From: CADCWK01 sp965218235
GTDB taxonomy: Bacteria; Chloroflexota; Chloroflexia; Thermomicrobiales; UBA6265
DNA: 64,000 bases
Assembly (NCBI GenBank): GCA_965218235.1
Contig: OZ244595.1
Location: forward strand, 186,001 to 250,000
Reading direction: 5' to 3'
This document shows, in pieces, positions 53,335-62,657 of the stretch (its first letter is position 1; each line of letters begins with the position of its first letter). The position numbers and the translations under genes are program-made. The notes beneath the pieces are model-generated. The model did not search any database, was not told the origin of the DNA, and worked only from the letters and a program-made list of their open reading frames with translations.

Positions 53335-53446
53335 GTAGCCCGGCGTGTCCCCACGCCCGTCATGGTGCTCCCGCTTCGCGGACGCGTCCGCTTCCCGCTT
53401 CGATGCTTGTAGCCCGGCGTGTCCCCACGCCCGTCATGGTGCTCCC
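53335..53446. repeat. Direct repeat (2 x 38 bp) with a palindromic core
   Basis: Two identical 38-base copies lie at 53335-53372 and 53409-53446 (start GTAGCCCGGCGTGTCCCC). Each contains the stem GGCGTG-TCCC-CACGCC. They lie between convergent genes just after the unknown-protein stop. They may act as terminators or belong to a repeat family scattered in the genome. Confidence 0.8.
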
Positions 53447-53528
53447 CCTCTCCATCCGATGAGGACCGAAGGGACGAATTCGGGTGCCCCCTGGACGTGA
53501 GAGGGGGCTGGGGGAGGGGGCCGTCGCC

Positions 53529-54488
53529 CTAGGTGTTCAGGCGGGGATCGAGCGCATCCCGGACGCCGTTACCGAGCAGGTTGAACGACAGGGCCGTGAT
53601 GAAGATCGTCACGCCGGGGATGAAGACGTAGGTCCACGAGATCAGGTAGAACTCCTTGGCCTCGTCCAGCATGTTGCCCCACGACGGAGTCGGGATGCTG
53701 ACGCCGAAGCCGAGGTAGCTCAGGGCCGCCTCGGTCAGGATCAGGGTCGGGATCGCCAGCGATACCCAGACGACCATGACCGAGAGCACGTTGGGCATGA
53801 TGTGCCGGGCGATGATCCGCCCGTTGGTCGCACCGATTACCCGGGCGGCGTCGACGTAGTCCCGGGAACGCAGCGACAGGACCTGCCCACGAACCAGGCG
53901 AGCCAGTCCGGGCCAGCCGGTCGCGGCGATGATGAAGGCCAGGCCGATCGGCCCTGGCCGCAGCCAGACCGAGAGCAGGAGCAGCAGCGTGATGCCGGGG
54001 ATGGAGATGATGACATCGACGAAGCGCATGAGCACGTTGTCGACGATCCCGCCGTAGAAGCCGGCGACGGCTCCGACGAGCCCGCCAATGGTCAGGGCCG
54101 TGATGGCCGCCAGGATCGCGACCGTCAGGGAGACGCGACCACCGTAGACGAGGCGGGTCAGGATGTCCCGACCGTTGGAATCAGTCCCGAACACATGCCC
54201 GTCGGTGAAGGGTGGGTAGAGAGTGGACCGCAGATCGACCTGCGAGTAGGAGTAGCCGGTCAGCCATGCCGAGACCAGCGGCGCGCCGAACGAGAGCAGG
54301 GTGATGACCGCGACGAGGACCAGGGCGACCATGGCGACCTTGTCCCGCCGGAGCGAATCCCAGGCACGCCGGTAGAACCCCTTGGCGGCCCGGAGATGCG
54401 CACGGGCGAGGGTCCGTTCCTCCGCCGTGGTTATCTGGTTGCGATCCTCGTTCGGTGCCGCCAGTGTCAGATCGGTCTGCTGTGCCAT
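53529..54488 (-). CDS. Peptide ABC transporter permease, DppC-like
   Basis: This 319-residue membrane protein starts with a cytoplasmic head (ARAHLRAAKGFYRRAWDSLRRDKVAMVALVLV), then has about six spans. FGTDSNGRDILTRLVYGGRVSLTVA and the EAA loop DAARVIGATNGRIIARHIMPN are typical of the DppC/OppC family. It pairs with the DppB-like protein to form the channel for di- or oligopeptides. It is the last gene of the operon and follows dppB by 58 bases. No ATPase genes follow, so ATPases must be encoded elsewhere. Confidence 0.92.
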   Translation of the reverse strand: MAQQTDLTLAAPNEDRNQITTAEERTLARAHLRAAKGFYRRAWDSLRRDKVAMVALVLVAVITLLSFGAPLVSAWLTGYSYSQVDLRSTLYPPFTDGHVFGTDSNGRDILTRLVYGGRVSLTVAILAAITALTIGGLVGAVAGFYGGIVDNVLMRFVDVIISIPGITLLLLLSVWLRPGPIGLAFIIAATGWPGLARLVRGQVLSLRSRDYVDAARVIGATNGRIIARHIMPNVLSVMVVWVSLAIPTLILTEAALSYLGFGVSIPTPSWGNMLDEAKEFYLISWTYVFIPGVTIFITALSFNLLGNGVRDALDPRLNT

Positions 54489-54546
54489 AGCTGGGATGCC
54501 TCGGTGGATGGCGAATCACGGGAACGCGGGCCGGCGAGGTGGACGC

Positions 54547-55515
54547 TTAGTCGAACCGGACCCTCGGATCGAAGACGGCGTAGAGGACGTCGGCGATCAG
54601 GTTGCCAAGCACGGTCAGGATCGCCAGCATCATGACGGCGGCCATCGCGACGGAGTAGTTGTTGGTCTGGAGCGCGTTGACCGTCAGCCGGCCAACACCG
54701 TTCCAGCCGAAGACGTTCTCGACGATCAGCGCCCCGGCGAAGAGGTCGGGGATGTTCAGACCCACCAGCGTGATCAGCGGCAGGACGGCGTTGCGGAAGG
54801 CGTGGCGCATCAGGACGACGCGACCGGCGAGCCCCTTGGCCTGCGCGGTCCGCACGAAGTCGAGCCGGATGACCTCGAGCATCTCGGAGCGGATGTACCG
54901 TGTCCAGCCGGCGAGCTGAACCAGACCAAGGGTCAGCATCGGCAGGATCAGGTGCTGAGCCCGATCCAGGAACCCACTCTCGCCGCGGAGCGTGCGCTCG
55001 CCGCTGACGGGCAGCGACGGCAGCTCCCAGCGCTGGAACAGCACGGCGAAGACGATGATGAACATTAACCCCAGCCAGAGCGACGGGATCGAGTAGAAGG
55101 CGGTCGAGAGGACCGTCACGATGTTGTCGAACAGCGACCCCCGCCGGATCGCGCAGAAAATGCCGAGCGGGATCGCCAGGGCCAGCGAGAAGACGATCGC
55201 CGACCCCGTCAGCAACAGGGTGTTGGGGATGGTATCGGCGAGCAGGCCCGAGACCGGCGAGAAGTTCGTGAACGAGAAGCCGAAGTCGCCCCGGAGGGCA
55301 TTGCCCAGCCAGGTGAAGTAGCGCAGGTACCAGGGCTGATCGAGGCCCAGGGTCGCCGCGATCCGCTCCATATCCGTCCGCCGGACGCCGGGCGTGTTCT
55401 GATACCGGTCCAGCGGGCTGCCCGGCACGAGGTTGATCATGGCGAAGACGAGAAAGGAGATCCCCAGCAGCAGGGGAATCATCTGAAGGAGCCGGCGGCT
55501 GATGTACCGTGTCAC
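54547..55515 (-). CDS. Peptide ABC transporter permease, DppB-like
   Basis: This protein of about 322 residues begins with TRYISRRLLQMIPLLLGISFLVFAMINLVPGSPLD and has GLDQPWYLRYFTWLGNALRGDFGFSF, the DppB/OppB signature before the periplasmic loop. The EAA loop is VRTAQAKGLAGRVVLMRHAFRNAVLPLI. GTG at 55515 is used because it starts at the family N-terminus; the frame is open to a TTG at 55584 but the extra residues do not fit. It follows the binding-protein gene by 162 bases and forms the channel with the DppC-like partner. Confidence 0.9.
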   Translation of the reverse strand: MTRYISRRLLQMIPLLLGISFLVFAMINLVPGSPLDRYQNTPGVRRTDMERIAATLGLDQPWYLRYFTWLGNALRGDFGFSFTNFSPVSGLLADTIPNTLLLTGSAIVFSLALAIPLGIFCAIRRGSLFDNIVTVLSTAFYSIPSLWLGLMFIIVFAVLFQRWELPSLPVSGERTLRGESGFLDRAQHLILPMLTLGLVQLAGWTRYIRSEMLEVIRLDFVRTAQAKGLAGRVVLMRHAFRNAVLPLITLVGLNIPDLFAGALIVENVFGWNGVGRLTVNALQTNNYSVAMAAVMMLAILTVLGNLIADVLYAVFDPRVRFD

Positions 55516-55677
55516 GGACGCGTTCTCGCTTTCGTCGACGATTTCCGCGGCCAGGCGCCACCGGCCAAACCGAACCCGGCACAATTCGTGGCGGTCGACC
55601 GGTCACCCAGAGGACGAGTGACCGGTCGACCGTAAATGCTCACCGGAGGCATCGGCCGGCATCGACCGGATCGTTCG

Positions 55678-57531
55678 TTACTCGGCCGGGTCGACCCAGG
55701 CGTACGGGATGCTCCAGACGTAGCCATACCCGTTCGGGAAGTAGTTGTGCAGTCGCGTCTGCGAACCGACGATCTCCGACCGGAAGACGATGATGCCGGC
55801 CGCCTGCTCGTCGTTGACGATGTTGGACTGCTCGATCAGGAGCTCGACCCGGGCGTCCGGATCGAGTTCGCGCTGCTGCGCCGCGTCCAGCTCATCGTAG
55901 CGGGCGTTGCTGTAGTGCATCGTATTGAAGCCGGCCGGACGGACTGCGTCGGTCCGGAACATGTCGCCCTGACCGCCGTCGAAGCCCCAGCTGAAGCCCC
56001 AAAGGCACATCTGGATGTCCCCCGCATCCGCCGCGTCGCTCAGGGTCTGGAACGGGACGGCCGCGGGCAACATTTCGATCCCGACATCCTTCCAATACTG
56101 CTGCATCGCCGGCACCTGCTGCTCATAGACGGCGGCACCCTCGCTGAACAGCATTTCAAAGGAGAACCGGACGCCGTCCTTCGCCCGGACGCCGTCATCG
56201 CCCGCTACCCAGCCAGCGTCGTCCAGGAGCTGGTTGGCCATGTCCGGATCATACGTGTAGACCGTGGTGATCCGCTCCGGCGCGTAGGCGGGGGAGAGGG
56301 TGGGCTGCGTCCCGTCGGCTCGCTCGGCGTAGCCCTGGTAGACGGACGAGGCGATCAGGTCGCGGTCGAGCGCATACATCATCGCCTGCCGGACCGGGAC
56401 CTCGGTGAAGAAGGGGCTGCGCTCCATGTCGTCCACGCGGCAGGTGTAGTAGTTGAACGCCGCGGTCGGGTAGTCGACCACGCTGAGCTGGGGGTTGGCT
56501 TCCTTGATCTGCGTCGCCTGGGCGAACGGGATCCCGGCGAGATCGACCTGCCCGGTCTGGAGCGCCTGGACGTTGGCCGATGACTCCGGGGTGACCTGGA
56601 ACGTGAACGAATCGATCACCGGGATGCTGGTCGGGTCCCAGTAGTTGTCGTTGCGGACGAGCGTCACGAAGGACGACTCGACGCGCTCCTGGAACAGGAA
56701 CGGACCGGAACCGATCACACGGGAAGGATCGGCGCCGGTGCTGCCGCCGTCGGTGCCCCATGCCTCGTTGAAGGGAACATTCTCCCAGAGGTGCTTCGGC
56801 ACGATGCCGACCAGACCAACGGAGTTCTCCAGGAAGACCGCGTTGGGCTCCTTGGACACGATCTCGAACGTCTTGTCGTCGACTGCCCGGTAGGAGTCGG
56901 TCACGAGATCCACCGACGAGCGGCGGGGGCTGAGGGAGCCCTCGGCCAGCGTGGCGTCGAAGCTGAAGACGACGTCCTCGGCCGTCAGCGGCGTCCCGTC
57001 GGTCCAGGCTGCATCGGCATTGATGTAGAACGTATACGTGATCCCGTCGGCGCCGATCTCCCAGTAGTCGGCCAGGCCAGGCGCGTTGGTTCCGTCGATA
57101 ACGCTGGTCCCCACGAGGAACTCGTAGATGAACCCGGACACACGGCCCGAGTAGACATCGGAGACCAGGATCGGGTTGAGGGTGTCGATGTCGCTGGTCT
57201 CGCCGTAGATGACCTGACCGCCGGTGTTGGCCGGTGCCTCGAACGGGAAGGAGGACATCAACAGGGTGTTGTACTCGTCACGGGTGATCGACTTGACGAC
57301 CTCGCCGGTCCCACCTGGCGTGGCGCCGGGTGTGCCGCCCGGCGTCCCGAGCGGCGTCGCATCGGGAGTCGCGTCCTGCGCACTAGCGGGCGCCGCCCGG
57401 AGCGCGGAAGCAATCAGGCCGGCGCTCAGGCCGGCCCCGGCGGCTCGCCCGATGAACTCGCGACGGCCGATCCGGGCGTGGAACAGATCGCGGAGCAACT
57501 GACGGGCCTGATCCTGGTTCGCAGACGTCAT
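55678..57531 (-). CDS. ABC transporter substrate-binding protein, family 5 (peptide)
   Basis: This 617-residue exported protein has a Tat leader with RR at residues 23-24 (IGRREFIGRAAGAGLSAGL) and a cleavage site near APASA-Q. A Thr/Pro/Gly linker (ATPDATPLGTPGGTPGATPG) comes before the SBP_bac_5 fold. ADYWEIGADGITYTFYINADAAWTDGTPLTAEDVVFSF is the family signature. It captures oligopeptides or similar solutes for the permeases encoded downstream. ATG at 57531 follows AAAGGTGA; a GTG three codons earlier is possible. The long linker is probably a surface tether. Confidence 0.92.
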   Translation of the reverse strand: MTSANQDQARQLLRDLFHARIGRREFIGRAAGAGLSAGLIASALRAAPASAQDATPDATPLGTPGGTPGATPGGTGEVVKSITRDEYNTLLMSSFPFEAPANTGGQVIYGETSDIDTLNPILVSDVYSGRVSGFIYEFLVGTSVIDGTNAPGLADYWEIGADGITYTFYINADAAWTDGTPLTAEDVVFSFDATLAEGSLSPRRSSVDLVTDSYRAVDDKTFEIVSKEPNAVFLENSVGLVGIVPKHLWENVPFNEAWGTDGGSTGADPSRVIGSGPFLFQERVESSFVTLVRNDNYWDPTSIPVIDSFTFQVTPESSANVQALQTGQVDLAGIPFAQATQIKEANPQLSVVDYPTAAFNYYTCRVDDMERSPFFTEVPVRQAMMYALDRDLIASSVYQGYAERADGTQPTLSPAYAPERITTVYTYDPDMANQLLDDAGWVAGDDGVRAKDGVRFSFEMLFSEGAAVYEQQVPAMQQYWKDVGIEMLPAAVPFQTLSDAADAGDIQMCLWGFSWGFDGGQGDMFRTDAVRPAGFNTMHYSNARYDELDAAQQRELDPDARVELLIEQSNIVNDEQAAGIIVFRSEIVGSQTRLHNYFPNGYGYVWSIPYAWVDPAE

Positions 57532-58154
57532 CTGGTTCACCTTTCCTGATCAACGGGAGTCGTTGACTCCCGGGCTGATCGCTGTCGTGAGATACAGGTG
57601 GCGTTCGGACCGAATGACGACGCGTGGCCGTCGACCGAATCACCATCGTTCGGTTGGCGGAAACCGGTGCTCGCTCACCCCGCGGCTGGCAGGGCATCTT
57701 CGTCGTCGCTAGTCGTTTTTCGATCGAGTGACAGGGGCGGCTCCTTCGCCGTAGTCCCTCCTGACTGATTGAGCCACCTCGCATCCGCGATCGGGCCCCC
57801 GAGGCTCGCTCCCGAATCGGTCGAACACAGCTGTCGATCTCACTCGCGGGATGCGAGTCGATATCGATCGGAACCGCGTCGGAAGGTTAGACTGTATCCT
57901 ACCCGCCACGACGCTCTCCACCGACCCTCTGTGCGACGTGCACCAACGACTGGTGGTCTGGCTCTTCTGAACCGATTCGTACCGTACCACGAGTCAAACC
58001 GACCGCTCGCCTCGTTGCCCAGGTTTAACCCGAATCCGGACGGGAGTGAAGCGGAATCCGTCATTCGTCCCGGTGGGTGGGAGCCGATGGTCCCGGCGAT
58101 GCCCGGGACCGTCGGCTCCCACCCTGCTGCCAACGGGGTTCGGGCCAGCCAGAC
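57532..58154. other. Promoter region of the peptide operon and a hairpin
   Basis: No gene was found. The left part must hold the operon promoter. A 21-base stem with one G-T pair (58076-58096 with 58103-58123, loop of six) lies just beyond the stop of the binding-protein fragment and looks like its old terminator. No T-run is present. Confidence 0.45.
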
Positions 58155-58334
58155 CTAACTCATCGGGTCGACCCAGGCGTACGGCAGACTCCAGATTAAG
58201 GCGTATCCATTCGGGAGGAAGTTGCGTACCCAGGTCTGGATCCCGTTGATGAACTGGTCGAACAGCATGATGCCGACCGCCTGCTCCTCGTTGATGATGT
58301 TGGACTGCTCGATGATGATTCGAATCCGCATGCA
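58155..58334 (-). pseudogene. C-terminal fragment of a second peptide-binding protein
   Basis: The last 55-60 codons of an SBP_bac_5 gene remain: IIIEQSNIINEEQAVGIMLF and FLPNGYALIWSLPYAWVDP line up with the end of the complete binding protein (LLIEQSNIVNDEQAAGIIVF, YFPNGYGYVWSIPYAWVDP). Upstream of about 58334 the similarity stops and the sequence reads as ordinary noise. This is the stump of a deleted tandem paralogue. Confidence 0.75.
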
Positions 58335-58535
58335 TAGCATCTGACGATGCGGATTTGCGGCGGTTCGCCCAAACTGGTTGTCCGCGATCCGCCAACCGGA
58401 TTGCTCATCGAGCACGAGCCACACAAATCGCCACGCGGAAGGTCATTAGACCGAACGATGAGTGGTCCCTACGTTGTCGTCGGGCCCGTCGCGCTTGGAT
58501 CACGCTCACGGGGCCGGTGCTCGCCAGACGGAGCG

Positions 58536-59726
58536 CTAGCCGGCGCGAACGGGTCGCCGCTCCCCGGCGACCCGCTCAACCAGCGTCAGAGCGTGGTCGA
58601 CGCCGGGTAGCGCGGCGATGTCGTTCCGGATTCGCCCGGCGGCGCGCCGGTAGGCCGGGTCGGCCAGCATCGCCTCGACGGCCCTCCGCGCCCGCTCCCC
58701 TGTGATCTCCGGCGTGCCGATGATCCGGCCAACACCGAGTGCCTCGCAGCGAGCGGCGTTCGCCGGCTGGTCGGCCCCGCGGGGGATCAGCGCCAGCGGG
58801 ACGCCGTAGCTCAGTGCTCCCATGACGCTTCCCGATCCGGCGTGGGAGACGAACAGATCGACCAGCGGCAGCAGCAGCGTCTGCGAGATATACCGCTCGA
58901 CGTGGACGTTGTCCGGCTGCGCGCCCAGCTCGGCCTGGTCGATCCTGCGCCCGACCGTGACGATCAGGGAGATCGGCATCCCGGCCAGCGCCGGGATCAC
59001 GCGCCGGAAGATCGCCACCGCCAGGTCACGGTCGAACGCCGTGCCAAGCGACAGGTAGACCACCGGACGCTCCGGCAGCTCGTTCGCCCACTCCGGAAGC
59101 GTCTCGCCTGGAACCGGCCCGCGCAGGAGGGGTCGAACGGTCCGCGCCGTCGGTGGGAGCGGGAACGCCGGATCGCGGAACCCGTCCGGAAACGGTGACA
59201 GGACGAGGGAGCGGCTCAGCATGGCGAGATCCGGGTCGGGCGGCAACCCGTGCTCGCTTCGGATCGCGTTGAGCCCCGCGGCGATGAGGTCATGCCGCAG
59301 GAGCGACCCGGCGGCGAGGACCAGCACGCAGGCGTTCGGGACGCCCAGCACGTCGGCGGCGATCGGCGTCCCAAGGTTCGCCTCGTCCCAGACGATGACG
59401 TCCGGCCGCCACGCCCGGCAGAGGGAGACCATGTCGGTCGCCTTGGCCCGCGGGTAGACGCCGGCGAACCCATCCCGGATCAGAGCATCTTCCCGCTCCC
59501 GGCCCGGCGGCGCCGCGTTGTAGCATTCCTCGATGACGATCGACTCAGGAGATCCGTACGGGTCGATCCCGGTCGGGAAGGCGGTGAAGCCGTCGGCCTC
59601 CGGCAGCCCGACCCGCTTCGGGTCGGCCGAGAACGCGACGGTGTGGCCGGCGGCGGCGGCCCTGGCGATTGGGACGAGCGGGTTGTAGTGGCCCGGTCCC
59701 TCGTGGAAGCTGAACAGAATTCTCAA
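58536..59726 (-). CDS. GT1-family glycosyltransferase (MGT/UGT-like)
   Basis: This 396-residue protein starts RILFSFHEGPGHYNPLVPIARAAAAGH and has WRPDVIVWDEAN and then VVYLSLGTAFDRD. The donor site reads VDLFVSHAGSGSVMGALSYGVPLALIPRGADQPANAARCEALGVG, in which HAG-GS and the final D-Q bind a nucleotide sugar. The GT-B fold enzyme should glycosylate a lipid or small molecule in the cytoplasm. The start is a TTG at 59726, at the family N-terminus; no ATG fits. It lies downstream of the AT-richer NDT-like gene on the same strand, 54 bases apart. Confidence 0.85.
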   Translation of the reverse strand: MRILFSFHEGPGHYNPLVPIARAAAAGHTVAFSADPKRVGLPEADGFTAFPTGIDPYGSPESIVIEECYNAAPPGREREDALIRDGFAGVYPRAKATDMVSLCRAWRPDVIVWDEANLGTPIAADVLGVPNACVLVLAAGSLLRHDLIAAGLNAIRSEHGLPPDPDLAMLSRSLVLSPFPDGFRDPAFPLPPTARTVRPLLRGPVPGETLPEWANELPERPVVYLSLGTAFDRDLAVAIFRRVIPALAGMPISLIVTVGRRIDQAELGAQPDNVHVERYISQTLLLPLVDLFVSHAGSGSVMGALSYGVPLALIPRGADQPANAARCEALGVGRIIGTPEITGERARRAVEAMLADPAYRRAAGRIRNDIAALPGVDHALTLVERVAGERRPVRAG

Positions 59727-59780
59727 AACGATAGTTTCAGTACCGGCAACTGTGCTCTGAAAACCGCTAGTATGCTCATA

Positions 59781-60872
59781 TCAACTCTCTCCTAATCTGT
59801 CGTTCAACACCACAAGGGAGCGGCTCGCAAGTGCTTGACCTCTCGCCATTGAGCCAATAACGACCTCCATTGCGTGAATAGCCGCTATGGCTGATCTACC
59901 TAACTCACGACTCAGACGACCAAGATCGGCTTCAACAACCGACTCGCGTGTCGATTCTATAGATTGACTTGTCGATTCGATCACTGCATCAAACTGCTCA
60001 AGGACTGCCTTGAAGGCTACCATGGCTTGTTGATCTTCCTCGTTCTGAGGATGAGCATGTGCAATGAGATCTTCAACAATGCGTTCTACTTTTGACCAGT
60101 CAAGTTGAGTACTCTCGGCAGTCGAAGCAGTTTGCGCAGACCACTCATTGAACAAGCGTGCTAACGATGTCGACAAGGACTTCTTCTGCTGCAGAGGCAT
60201 GCTCTTCAATTTGGGGCCGGTATTGATTGACTCAATACGCGCGTTCAGGTTTCGAGAAAAGTCATTAGCGAACTCTGCAATATCTGACATGGACTGAACG
60301 AGTGGCTCTATGGCCTTCGGAAACTGCTCTTCAATATCGATGAGGCCAAATCTCTCAGACTGTTGATTGTGAATAGTCCGGGGACGTGAATAAGAGGGGA
60401 TGGGAAGAGAGTTTGTTGTTCCAGATCGCATGCCGAAGTCTGACATCGGATTGCTAAACGAAATCTCACCTCTGAGGTGCGCCGCTGCTACCTTTGACAA
60501 GTCATCCCGCGTCCCGTTCATCTCTCGAAAATCGGTCCCGTAACGAATCAACCGGTAGGACCGAAGATCAAACGGAACCTCAGAGATGTCCTGTGTAAGA
60601 AGAATGACGGGCTGATTAACTCCATGAGCGAGACCCACCTCATACATGACATTAGCATTCAGTCCTGTAAGATCCGCTACGATCAGGCTTGCACTTTGAA
60701 TGCCCAGCACTACGTCTTTCATGATCGCCTGCTGATTTAATCTAGTATCAGCGCGTATCGCTTCATAGCCTATCCCTTCAAGAACCGGACGATAGATTTG
60801 CTCGAACATCCAGTCAATAGTCTCGTCAAACGGCATCATGACAAAGGCGGAAGGCTTTCCTGCGACGGTCAT
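59781..60872 (-). CDS. NDT/TIR-like N-terminal domain protein with long helical C-terminus
   Basis: This 363-residue protein begins AFVMMPFDETIDWMFEQIYRPVLEGIGYEAIRADTR. It then has VVLGIQSASLIVADLTGLNANVMYEVGLAHGVNQPVILLTQ, where D67, N73 and E78 fit the nucleoside 2-deoxyribosyltransferase-like/TIR-like fold. From about residue 170 to the end it is charged and helical, likely coiled coil (EFANDFSRNLNARIESI, ESTSQSIESTRESVVEADLGRLSRELG). GAGGAG precedes the ATG. G+C is close to half, far below the neighbours, so transfer is likely. The domain occurs in NAD- or nucleotide-cleaving defence proteins, but activity is unproven. It may share a transcript with thyX. Confidence 0.7.
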   Translation of the reverse strand: MTVAGKPSAFVMMPFDETIDWMFEQIYRPVLEGIGYEAIRADTRLNQQAIMKDVVLGIQSASLIVADLTGLNANVMYEVGLAHGVNQPVILLTQDISEVPFDLRSYRLIRYGTDFREMNGTRDDLSKVAAAHLRGEISFSNPMSDFGMRSGTTNSLPIPSYSRPRTIHNQQSERFGLIDIEEQFPKAIEPLVQSMSDIAEFANDFSRNLNARIESINTGPKLKSMPLQQKKSLSTSLARLFNEWSAQTASTAESTQLDWSKVERIVEDLIAHAHPQNEEDQQAMVAFKAVLEQFDAVIESTSQSIESTRESVVEADLGRLSRELGRSAIAAIHAMEVVIGSMARGQALASRSLVVLNDRLGES

Positions 60873-60902
60873 AATCTACTCCTCGACGATTTTCACCTTC
60901 CG

Positions 60903-62657
60903 TTACATCATGCGCTTGTCGGCCAGGGTCTCAAAGCTGTAGTTCCGCCAGACCGGGATGCCGCAGAAGCGCTCGCCCTCGGGGCAGATCGGCGTCGAGC
61001 CGGCCCGCGACCGCTGAACACACGGCGGGCCGTCGACGTAGCGGCCGATCACCGGAAACAGCTCCCGGACCTGCTTCACCTCGTCGCGAGCCGTGTCGAA
61101 GATCTCGCGCTGGGCGTCGAAGCAGAGCCGCTTGACCCACTTCCAGTAGTAGCTCTGGAGCGTCCCGGTCTCGTACTCCCGGATCCGATGGCTGTTCGGC
61201 AGCAGGTAGAGCACGACCTCGGGCGCTACCCCGGCGTCCAGGAGCGCGTTCTTCGCGTCCCAGAGCGCCTGGACCGTCGCCTCGTACTCGGCCAGCGCCT
61301 CCGGGTTCCGCGCGATCTGGAGCGGCGTGATCACGTCTGGCTCGCGGCGGAGGTGGGCGGTCAGCAGCGGGGCTGAGGCGACGGTGCTCCGGTGGCGCTG
61401 GCTCTGAGCAGCCTCGGCGCCGCTGATCCGCTTCGCGAACGTGAACGGGACGTGGGCCATCGTCTGCATCAGCTTGCTGTGCATCCCGAGGTAGAGCGGG
61501 TGGCCGAGATACGTGTTGTGGACGGCGTCCAGAACCTGGGCGATCGCGTCCTCATCGGACACGTCGTCCCGCGTCGCGCCGATCACCGTCCGGATCGCGT
61601 CGGCGAAGATCCGCTCGGTGTCCGGGTGGGCGCCGACAAGCCGGCTCTCGACCCCGGCCTCGGCCAGCTCCCCATCGAACTGTTGGCAGAACCGCTCGAC
61701 CGCCTCCGGGTCCTGGTCGACGCTGGCCCGCCAGTGCGCCATCGCCCGAGACTCCTCCGTCTCCTCGGTCAGGAGCGGGTGAATCTGGAGCGGGTATTCC
61801 GGCGCGCCGAGGAACAGCGGGTCGACCGCGAGGACGGCCTCGACCATCTTCGTCACGATCAGGCGGACCTCGGCCGGGGCGTCGGGCTGGCTGGCGAGCG
61901 CGAAGTAGCGCAGCAGCGTCAGGCCGTTGACTGTGTGGTAGAAGTGGGCCGGCGTCGCCAGCGGCAGGACGTAGCGGGCGACCTCCTGGGCCTTCTTCTG
62001 GACGGCCCCGTCGAGCGCGACGCGGGCCGCGTCGTCCCGCGCCGCCGCCCTGACCCGGCCGGGAAAGACCCCCGTGTAGCCGGCGACCATGTCCGGTGTC
62101 AGGATCTCGACCAGCCGCCGGTACCCCTCCAGGCTGCGCTCGATCGCGCCGCGGTAGATCGCCGCCTCGCGCTCCGGCAACACGGGCGTGATCATGGTGT
62201 CGCCGGTGACCTCGCGGTAGCGCTGCGAGACCTGCTCCGAGTTGTAGTACGGGTGGCTGTGAAAGAACGACCAGATCGCCAGCCGGCTGACGTTGTCCAG
62301 CACGAAGACGAAGTTGGCGTGCTGGAACGTCGTGTGATGCCCGGCGGCGAACAGCGACGCGTAGAGGGCCAGCGCCCGGTCTCGCCGCCGCGCCCGGTCG
62401 GCGACCTCGGCCGGGGTGGCGGTCGCCTTCGCCGGCTCGTTGAGCAGCCGCCGGACGTTCTCAGCTTTGGCCGGTCGGCCCCCGTAGCAGGACCACGCCG
62501 CCGCGATCGTCACAGCGACCGGGTGGGCTGTCGACTCCTCGGTGAGCAGCGTGACGGTCGGCTCGGGCGACGCGAAGCCGCCGGTTGCTGTGGATGGCGC
62601 ATCGACGGGCCGGAGCAATGGGGGAATCAGGTCGCGCTGGCTGTCTGGCATGGTCAT
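60903..62657 (-). CDS. thyX: Double-domain ThyX-type flavin-dependent thymidylate synthase
   Basis: This 584-residue protein is two ThyX-like domains in tandem. The first (about residues 35-285) has HHTTFQHANFVFVLDNVSR and SHPYYNSEQVSQRYREV (132-149). The second (about 370-560) has FTFAKRISGAEAAQSQRHRSTVASAPLL with RHR at 421-423, then YETGTLQSYYWKWVKRL. ThyX makes dTMP from dUMP with FAD, NADPH and methylene-tetrahydrofolate, normally as a 220-250-residue subunit in a tetramer. The flavin motif RHRxxSxxxxSxR is split: the first copy keeps SxxxxSxR and the second keeps RHR. The start at 62657 or 62651 follows GGGAG. Confidence 0.82.
   Translation of the reverse strand: MTMPDSQRDLIPPLLRPVDAPSTATGGFASPEPTVTLLTEESTAHPVAVTIAAAWSCYGGRPAKAENVRRLLNEPAKATATPAEVADRARRRDRALALYASLFAAGHHTTFQHANFVFVLDNVSRLAIWSFFHSHPYYNSEQVSQRYREVTGDTMITPVLPEREAAIYRGAIERSLEGYRRLVEILTPDMVAGYTGVFPGRVRAAARDDAARVALDGAVQKKAQEVARYVLPLATPAHFYHTVNGLTLLRYFALASQPDAPAEVRLIVTKMVEAVLAVDPLFLGAPEYPLQIHPLLTEETEESRAMAHWRASVDQDPEAVERFCQQFDGELAEAGVESRLVGAHPDTERIFADAIRTVIGATRDDVSDEDAIAQVLDAVHNTYLGHPLYLGMHSKLMQTMAHVPFTFAKRISGAEAAQSQRHRSTVASAPLLTAHLRREPDVITPLQIARNPEALAEYEATVQALWDAKNALLDAGVAPEVVLYLLPNSHRIREYETGTLQSYYWKWVKRLCFDAQREIFDTARDEVKQVRELFPVIGRYVDGPPCVQRSRAGSTPICPEGERFCGIPVWRNYSFETLADKRMM

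Noticed and set aside
52101..53363. A 420-codon minus-strand frame with a Pro-Val repeat end
   Set aside because: It is antisense to the anchored protein with a good ribosome site and membrane span. The Pro-Val repeat is only the CGGAAC hexamer read backwards.
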